Positions 58,964 through 64,000 of a stretch of 64,000 nucleotides of DNA are shown in pieces. Both the position numbers and the translations under genes were made by a program. The notes beneath the pieces are model-generated. The model ran no database searches, was not told the origin of the DNA, and saw only the letters and a program-made list of their open reading frames with translations. The stretch is from Capsulimonadaceae bacterium. Lineage in GTDB: Bacteria; Armatimonadota; Armatimonadia; Armatimonadales; Capsulimonadaceae. How positions within the stretch are numbered: position 1 is the stretch's first letter; every line of letters begins with the position of its first letter. The stretch is taken from contig JARLGU010000051.1 of NCBI GenBank assembly GCA_031292625.1, positions 62,001 through 126,000 of the forward strand, given 5' to 3'.

Positions 58964-60466
58964 CTACCGTCGTTTACCCAGATACGCCATCGTGACATCG
59001 CGGACGTCCTGGCCGGTATCCTGAATTGCGGTCGCAGGGATGCCGGCGGTCGAATGGGCTATGAAGTCGACGAGAGCGACCTTGTATGTCTTGTCGGGGT
59101 CGATCTCGTCGGGCTTGCCCGCGACGACCAGACCGGGGACGTGGTCGATAAGTCCCTTCAGCTGCCTCCCGCTCAGCGTCGCAATGACGACATCGTTGTG
59201 GAACGGCATGGCGGCGAAGATATCGCGCCGCGTGACGGCAATCTGATGGAAGGATGCGAACAGACCCGCGCCCGACGGATTGAGAGCATAGTCCGCGCCT
59301 GTCTCGGCCCGCATCGCGTCGACGATCGCACGCGTTGTCTGTCGCTGCCGGTCGGAGGGCGATTTGCCGATGGAACTCAAACGTCCGACGATCTGGTCGA
59401 ACGGCGCGACGTAGGGCGCAATGGCCTTCTCGACATCGCTCGCGGATGCGAGGGTGGGGCCGATGGGCAGGAGCTCGTATTCGTAAGCGCTCAGATGCCA
59501 TGCGCCGCCTTCGCCACGCGAGAAATGCAGGTCGAAGCGGCCCAGGTCCACGCCAAATTCGCCGTCCTGAACGATTGGAACCGCAACGCCATCGGTGTTT
59601 TTCGTGTCGATAGCCTTATAGAGAAACGTGTGCGAGTCGCCGCCGACAATGGCATCGATCCCGCTGGTTTTGGCCGCGAGCACTTGATCGTCATCTACGC
59701 CAAGATGCGTCACCGCGACAAGCACATCGCAGTGTTTGCGCGCCTCGGGAACCCATTCGCGCGCGGCGTCGACCGGATCGATGAATGTCAAGCCCTTCGT
59801 CTGCGGATAGCTGCTGGAGCGCGGAGTCGTGAAGCCGATGAACCCGACGCGGACGCCCTGGAACACGCGGACGACATACGGTTGCACGCCAGTAAGGAAG
59901 GCCTTCTTGCCGTCGACGACATTCGCGCAGATCCACGGAAACCGCGAGCGCTTGACGACCTGATCGAGGGCTTCTTGCGAGCCCGCCGCGTTTTCGCGGT
60001 CCACGCCGTCGAATGCCTTGAATTCGTTATTACCGATTGCCGCGAGTTCGTAGCCGACCGCGTTCATCGCCTCGACATCGGCGATCCCGAGGTAGGCGTT
60101 CCAGAACGGTCCGCGCGTGAAGATGTCGCCGCTATCGATGAGCATGGTCGGGTTATGGATGCTTGCGCGTAGCGAGCGCACGAGCGTCGCCCGCCGCGCC
60201 GCGCCGCCGCGAGACGGCTCTTCGGTGTTCGATCGGCCGGTCTCGGTGTATGGAAACGGCACGATGTGGCCATGCAAATCGTTGTCGTGCAGCAGGGTCA
60301 ACGTCAGCGAAGCCGGCTGAACGGGCGCGGAGACGGAGAGCGACGGCGCACCGGCAAGGCAGCCCGCTACACAGGCAAGCACGAGGAACAGCGTGCGCGC
60401 CCCGTGGCCGAACGGCGGCGCGGTGCGGCGGCTAATCGTATTGGTCGTGCGATCAAATGAAGGCAT
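58964..60466 (-). CDS. 5'-nucleotidase/UshA-like metallophosphatase with altered active site
   Basis: A 500-aa exported protein of the UshA family. Signal/lipoprotein-like helix TLFLVLACVAGCLAG, then a calcineurin-like domain (55-330) and a 5'-nucleotidase C-terminal domain (about 345-495, PFHNDVVIATLSGRQLKGLI). Metal motifs: LLHDNDLHGH (D63, H65), DSGD (D114), VTHLG, VGGDSHT. The invariant GNHEFD is here GNNEFK: catalytic His is Asn147 and the following Asp is Lys150; GGHS is GGDS. Start at 60466 follows GGGAGGGAG. Substrate or activity may differ from classic nucleotidases. Confidence 0.85.
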   Translation of the reverse strand: MPSFDRTTNTISRRTAPPFGHGARTLFLVLACVAGCLAGAPSLSVSAPVQPASLTLTLLHDNDLHGHIVPFPYTETGRSNTEEPSRGGAARRATLVRSLRASIHNPTMLIDSGDIFTRGPFWNAYLGIADVEAMNAVGYELAAIGNNEFKAFDGVDRENAAGSQEALDQVVKRSRFPWICANVVDGKKAFLTGVQPYVVRVFQGVRVGFIGFTTPRSSSYPQTKGLTFIDPVDAAREWVPEARKHCDVLVAVTHLGVDDDQVLAAKTSGIDAIVGGDSHTFLYKAIDTKNTDGVAVPIVQDGEFGVDLGRFDLHFSRGEGGAWHLSAYEYELLPIGPTLASASDVEKAIAPYVAPFDQIVGRLSSIGKSPSDRQRQTTRAIVDAMRAETGADYALNPSGAGLFASFHQIAVTRRDIFAAMPFHNDVVIATLSGRQLKGLIDHVPGLVVAGKPDEIDPDKTYKVALVDFIAHSTAGIPATAIQDTGQDVRDVTMAYLGKRR

Positions 60467-60614
60467 AACATCTCCCTCCCCGCCCGCAAGGCGGAACGCA
60501 AACATGATACCAGGTAGCGTGGCATGGAACGGAATGGCGGGCGGCCAGGCGTTTCGCGGTAAATGCCGCCTGGGTTTGCAGAGCGTCCTGCGGACCGGAT
60601 TGAAACCGGTCCTA

Positions 60615-61325
60615 TCAAGGGCGTGCAACCCTCCGCAAAGCCGTAGGGTTCGGCGGCGGCGGGGCGGCGACTATGAGCTTTGCAATTTCGTCCTGCTTTT
60701 CCCATCGCGCGTAGTCGAGAGCCGACCTTCCTTTGCGATCTGTCAGGTTGACGTTGGCTCGTCGAGCTAGAAGCAGTTTGACGCATTCCGTCTGGCCGTC
60801 GTCGGCCGCCTCCATCAATGCTGTACGACCGGTCGTGGATTCTTGCGCGTTTACGTCCGCTCCTGCATCGCAGAGAAGGCGGGCGACCTCTAAGAAGCCG
60901 CGTGGTGCGGCGTAGTTGAGCGCAGTGTAACCATATTTCGAGGTGCGTGCATTTACATTCGCGTGTGCGCCGCAAATGAGTTTGACGGGTACCGGCTCGT
61001 TATGAGACGCGGCAAATATCAGCGCCGTATATCCGGCGGGCGTTGCTGCGCTGACGTTCGCGCCGCGCTCGATCAAGACTTTGGCACACTCGGGGTGACG
61101 CCAGTTGATAGCATACATCAGGGCGGTATATCCGTGATGATCCTTTGCGTCTAGACCGCACCGAACTGTGGTGAGTGCCCTCACGCCCGTAATGCTGCCT
61201 CGCGCCGCGGCTGTCATGATCGGCGTCTCGCCCAACTCGACGTAACACGTCGCGGGCGGTGTCGCGCAGACTGCGATAAGCCCGATAACGAGTGTGACAA
61301 AAATGGCGCGTCGGTCTTTGCTCAC
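60615..61325 (-). CDS. Exported ankyrin-repeat protein 2
   Basis: A 236-aa protein with an N-terminal hydrophobic segment (AIFVTLVIGLIAVCATPPA; signal peptide or anchor) and about five ankyrin repeats (GYTALMYAINWRHPECAKVL, GYTALIFAASHNEPVPVKLI, GYTALNYAAPRGFLEVARLL, GRTALMEAADDGQTECVKLL, GRSALDYARWEKQDEIAKLI). GTG start at 61325 with AAGG upstream. It is 2 nt after ankyrin protein 1 and clearly its paralogue. Ankyrin repeats bind proteins; partner unknown. Confidence 0.85.
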   Translation of the reverse strand: MSKDRRAIFVTLVIGLIAVCATPPATCYVELGETPIMTAAARGSITGVRALTTVRCGLDAKDHHGYTALMYAINWRHPECAKVLIERGANVSAATPAGYTALIFAASHNEPVPVKLICGAHANVNARTSKYGYTALNYAAPRGFLEVARLLCDAGADVNAQESTTGRTALMEAADDGQTECVKLLLARRANVNLTDRKGRSALDYARWEKQDEIAKLIVAAPPPPNPTALRRVARP

Positions 61326-61327
61326 GG

Positions 61328-62233
61328 TTAGCTGCCTTTCTTTACTGTTTGTTTCTTTTCCGCGTCTGCCAGCGCCTTCGCAATATCTGGGCGGCGACTG
61401 GCCACTGCATAGTCGAGAGCTGTGTGCCCTGCGTGATCGCGCTGGGTAACATTCGCGCCGTGAGCGAGAAGAAGCAAGGCGCACGCGGTGTTGCCTCCAA
61501 TTGCCGAGCACATAAGCGCCGTCTTCCCTTCGTTTGTTAGAGCGTTTACATCAGCGCCGGAGCCAACGAGGGCGTTTGCGCAATCCGTCCTCCCGCGTTT
61601 CGCTGCGATCATGAGTGGCGTAACGCCCAGCTTGGTTTTAGCGTTCACGTTTGCTTGGCCCGCTATGAGTTCGTTCACGCTCGCGGAGCTTCCGCAGGCG
61701 ACTGCATATATAAGTGCGCTTCCGCCCTCGTCATCACGGGCGTTCACATTGGCGCCGCGTGCCAGAAGCGCTTTAACCATGCCGGGACTGCCCCCAGAGC
61801 CGGACGCGTACATGAGAGCCGTGTGGCCGCTGGCCGATGCATTTGGATCTGCCCCGCCTGCGAGCAGGGCTACGACGAAGGCCGTATGTCTGCGACTAGC
61901 AGCGACGATCAGCGCGCACATGTCATTTTGATCTCTTGCGTTAAGGGCGGCACCGTGCGCGATCAGGATCTTTGCACACTCAGGATTTCCGGTTACGGCT
62001 GCATAGCTTATCGGCGTGCCGCCGTTGCAACTTGTCGAGTTTGCATTCGCCCCTGCCGCAAGCAGAGCTTGCACAAGAAACGCATCGCCTGTCAACGACG
62101 CGGCAATGATTGGGGAGACGCCGAATTTGCTGGCGCTTTGGCTGGCGATTAGCAAAAATATCACGATGCCAATGAGCCAAGGTGACTGGACTATGCTGAT
62201 CAGACGTGCGGCGATAGTCTTTTCATTCATCAT
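61328..62233 (-). CDS. Exported ankyrin-repeat protein 1
   Basis: A 301-aa protein: membrane segment SPWLIGIVIFLLIASQSASK, then about seven ankyrin repeats (GVSPIIAASLTGDAFLVQAL, GTPISYAAVTGNPECAKILI, GHTALMYASGSGGSPGMVKA, GVTPLMIAAKRGRTDCANAL, GKTALMCSAIGGNTACALLL, GHTALDYAVASRRPDIAKAL). Start ATG at 62233 (or the next codon). It follows the nuclease by 59 bp and precedes a paralogue, so nuclease-ank-ank is one unit. The repeats may hold or inhibit a secreted partner such as the nuclease, which is inference. Confidence 0.85.
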   Translation of the reverse strand: MMNEKTIAARLISIVQSPWLIGIVIFLLIASQSASKFGVSPIIAASLTGDAFLVQALLAAGANANSTSCNGGTPISYAAVTGNPECAKILIAHGAALNARDQNDMCALIVAASRRHTAFVVALLAGGADPNASASGHTALMYASGSGGSPGMVKALLARGANVNARDDEGGSALIYAVACGSSASVNELIAGQANVNAKTKLGVTPLMIAAKRGRTDCANALVGSGADVNALTNEGKTALMCSAIGGNTACALLLLAHGANVTQRDHAGHTALDYAVASRRPDIAKALADAEKKQTVKKGS

Positions 62234-62292
62234 ATCTACTCGGCCTTGAGTTTCTTGGCCCAGGCCACGCCCGAAAGTTGCTCGCATCTCCC

Positions 62293-63261
62293 CTACGGCC
62301 AGATTGCGTCCAGGAGGGCGGCGAGGCGATACCCGGCCTTTTCGATCTGCACCTGCGCGACGGGGAGCATGCCGGCGTCGTAGGTTGGGGTGGTCGTGAT
62401 CTCGCAGCGCGTCACTTCGTTCTTGAAGACGTCGATATCGATGGGGCCGTAGCTGGCGATCCCGCCGTACGCCGTGCGCGCGGACGACAGCGTGTCGATG
62501 GCCCACTGCTCCGGCCAGGTGCGCGGGTCCCCGGAGGCGTTCCACGATGCCGCGTCGGCTGGTTTGATCGCCGCCTCCAGCGCATCGGCAGTTTGCTGGT
62601 CCGTGCGATGGTTCATGAGCTTCTTGACGAGCACGACGTCCCACCGCGCGTGCAACTCTTCGTTCTGCGTATAGAAGAGCTGATTGCCGCCGCGATCCGA
62701 TGCCGCGGTTTTGGCCTGGACTGGATCCGTGATCAGCTTTCCGTTGCCCTTGTCGTCCTTTGTGAAATAGCCGCTTGAAACGTGCAGAGGCTGGTGAATG
62801 TCGCCTGCGAAGTGGACGAGCAGCGCGAGGGCGTCGCGACGCGTGAGGGTATTCGATGGCGCTGCTTTTCCGCGCAGGGTATCGATGCAGCGGTGCATTG
62901 CCTGGACGATATCGTCATCGCTTGCGAAGTCGCCCGGATAAGCGTATGCCGTCGTCCCCAGCGGAAGGTCGACGAAATGCCAGTGGCCGCTTGACGGGAA
63001 TGTTTTGTTGAACGCGGCGGCTCGCGGATCGTTGGCCAGGGGACCCAAGTGACGTTTAGCTTCGCGGACTTCGTCTGCCCACGTCGAGACCGTGGCGAGG
63101 CTTTCGCCGGGAGCGAGGATCTGCGCGACGGCATCCTTGGCGTGCTGGTGAATGCGCGCCGTCGCAATCTGACCGACGATCACGTGGCCGTCGTGTCCCC
63201 ACGCCAGCGCGGCGGCCGGCAGCGTCAGCAAAACGAGCGTCGATAGAATGAGCTTTTTCAT
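62293..63261 (-). CDS. Secreted S1/P1-family nuclease
   Basis: A 322-aa zinc-dependent nuclease degrading single-stranded nucleic acids, and a 3'-nucleotidase. Signal peptide LILSTLVLLTLPAAALA is cut before Trp21, which becomes the N-terminal zinc ligand; WGHDGHVIVGQIA (H26) is the family motif, and HFVDLPLG and LVHFAGDIHQPLHVSSGYF hold other ligands. The C-terminal half is intact. Paired with ankyrin proteins and close to a nucleotidase-like gene, suggesting nucleic-acid scavenging. Confidence 0.93.
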   Translation of the reverse strand: MKKLILSTLVLLTLPAAALAWGHDGHVIVGQIATARIHQHAKDAVAQILAPGESLATVSTWADEVREAKRHLGPLANDPRAAAFNKTFPSSGHWHFVDLPLGTTAYAYPGDFASDDDIVQAMHRCIDTLRGKAAPSNTLTRRDALALLVHFAGDIHQPLHVSSGYFTKDDKGNGKLITDPVQAKTAASDRGGNQLFYTQNEELHARWDVVLVKKLMNHRTDQQTADALEAAIKPADAASWNASGDPRTWPEQWAIDTLSSARTAYGGIASYGPIDIDVFKNEVTRCEITTTPTYDAGMLPVAQVQIEKAGYRLAALLDAIWP

Positions 63262-63720
63262 GGGCGCCTCCGAGTTATTGTAGCGCCATGAGGGCAGGAA
63301 AACGATCCCGCCTCCCGTCGCGGCCGGGCAGACCGCTTGAGGGGGACCGCTTCGCGGCGTATTATCCGCGGGGTGCTTGGACGGTCCGGGGGATCGCATC
63401 TCCTAATATCAACGATTGTCACCGATATTGGCGCGGTTTCCGGCCGTGAACGACCGTCCTGAGATGTCAATCCCCATCAATGGGTCTGCCGCCTTACAAA
63501 ATGCAGGCCGTCTACCGATTAGGCCCGTTCACGGGCTTTCTCAACACAGGCCGGCCCTTTCAGGACCGGACTCGCGCCGCTGCTAACAGTTATAGATACG
63601 ATCGCCCTGCTTAGACGGTCGATAAATCGGCCTCCGGTCGAAGCATGGTGTATAATCGTCACAGAATCCGCATGCGCTTTATTCGACGCATAGCGTGGTG
63701 GTTTTGCAGGAGCGCTGAAC
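63262..63720. other. Divergent region between the nuclease and apgM
   Basis: No gene supported. It contains an inverted repeat AATATC...GATATT (63406-63437 area) and, for apgM, TATAAT at 63652-63657 lacking a good -35. The GC-rich part at 63290-63370 shows nothing recognisable. Confidence 0.4.
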
Positions 63721-64000
63721 ATGAAATATATCCTCCTCGTCCCGGATGGGATGGCTGATCTCCCGTTGGGCGAATTGGACGGACAAACGCCGTGGCAGGC
63801 CGCGAAGACGCCGAATTTTGATCGTCTCGCCAAAGATTCGCTTGTCGGAACCGTCCTCACCGTGCCATCGGGTATGTATCCGGGGTCGGATGCGTGCAAC
63901 ATGACGCTGATGGGCTATGATCCCAAACGCTATTACACCGGCCGCGGGCCGATCGAGGCGGCCGCGATGGATGTCCCGCTCGAAGCGCACGATGCCGCCT
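63721..64000 (+). CDS. apgM: 2,3-bisphosphoglycerate-independent phosphoglycerate mutase, archaeal type (N-terminal part)
   Basis: The first 93 residues of a cofactor-independent mutase that interconverts 3- and 2-phosphoglycerate. KYILLVPDGMADLPLGELDG carries the metal-binding Asp of the alkaline-phosphatase fold, TPNFDRLAKDSLVGTV and PGSDACNMTLMGYDP include the catalytic Ser (GSDACN), and YYTGRGPIEAAA follows. These match the ApgM rather than GpmI type. AGGAG lies 8-9 nt before the ATG. The gene continues past the right edge. Confidence 0.92.
   Translation, partial: MKYILLVPDGMADLPLGELDGQTPWQAAKTPNFDRLAKDSLVGTVLTVPSGMYPGSDACNMTLMGYDPKRYYTGRGPIEAAAMDVPLEAHDAA

Noticed and set aside
62234-62644. 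N-terminal extension of ankyrin protein 1 into the nuclease gene
   Set aside because: The extension is antisense-free same-strand shadow of the nuclease, Arg-rich, and the membrane segment and ankyrin repeats begin only after the ATG at 62233.
1-64000. CRISPR arrays, tRNA or rRNA genes and prophage
   Set aside because: I looked for regularly spaced repeats, tRNA T-loop/anticodon patterns, rRNA landmarks and phage structural genes and saw none; a covariance-model scan would be needed to exclude a tRNA formally.

Overview
The window reads as an interior stretch of a GC-rich, diderm-type bacterial chromosome with no rRNA, tRNA or CRISPR that I can see. It carries housekeeping genes (murC, mreBCD, lysA, trpS, trmFO, rqcH, hfq, apgM), a Wza-like polysaccharide export protein, a DUF1559 pseudopilin and LacI-controlled glycoside hydrolase operons. 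The LacI + DUF1559 pilin + GH5 combination is most familiar from Armatimonadota (Capsulimonas-like) and, less so, Planctomycetota-type bacteria. That placement is an inference from gene content, not a computed result.

Layout. 1-5.8 kb: start of murC (minus), then livK-livH-livM (no ATPase genes), a WecG/TagA glycosyltransferase and a DUF2092 protein. 6-9.7 kb: a tiny DUF5679 zinc-ribbon protein, a lone TIR-SIR2 fusion (probable NAD-linked antiphage gene), and an Lrp regulator with an aminotransferase. 9.7-13.2 kb: a LacI regulator and a large DUF5060 glycoside hydrolase in one minus-strand operon with a palindromic operator. 13.9-18 kb: secreted protein, then mreB-DUF169-mreC-mreD on the minus strand. 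18.3-20 kb: a remarkable 157-aa protein that is about one third Met and 15% Cys, with a strong promoter and a perfect palindrome, next to a CymR-like Rrf2-YezD-small protein operon. 20-24.8 kb: MOSC protein, acetyltransferase, amidase, barrel-like outer-membrane protein, aldo/keto reductase. 25.3-31.3 kb: a family-B DNA polymerase, glutaredoxin-(38 aa)-hfq, an NsrR-like regulator with hcp, and a Tag-like glycosylase. 31.5-40.4 kb: a pseudo-receiver/HATPase protein, a sialidase-like protein, a repeat protein, a GAF-PAS-SpoIIE phosphatase and an 897-aa Ser/Thr kinase with ten CxxC knuckles. 40.7-45.7 kb: LacI-DUF1559-GH5-GH5 operon with a double operator. 46-52.5 kb: lysA-M50 protease-trpS, a CNNM/CBS protein, rqcH. 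52.6-64 kb: SLBB export protein, AraC regulator, trmFO, a 5'-nucleotidase-like protein, two ankyrin proteins behind an S1/P1 nuclease, and the start of apgM.

Two dispersed repeat families run through the window. One is a TA-flanked element of about 220-254 bp with short terminal inverted repeats (four copies; MITE-like). One copy has landed in the last codons of the sialidase gene and supplies its stop codon. The other is a foldback element of about 205 bp whose two halves are imperfect reverse complements (two full copies, one divergent copy, one solo arm). Two full foldbacks sit directly beside MITE copies.

The most unusual items are the Met/Cys-rich protein with its operator and sulfur-type neighbours, the solitary TIR-SIR2 gene, the paired GH5 enzymes with an apparently circularly permuted carbohydrate-binding module inside the catalytic barrel, the zinc-knuckle kinase, and the two repeat families. 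Start sites were re-chosen where a Shine-Dalgarno site, signal peptide or domain edge argued for it. All family calls come from reading motifs by eye, without database searches.
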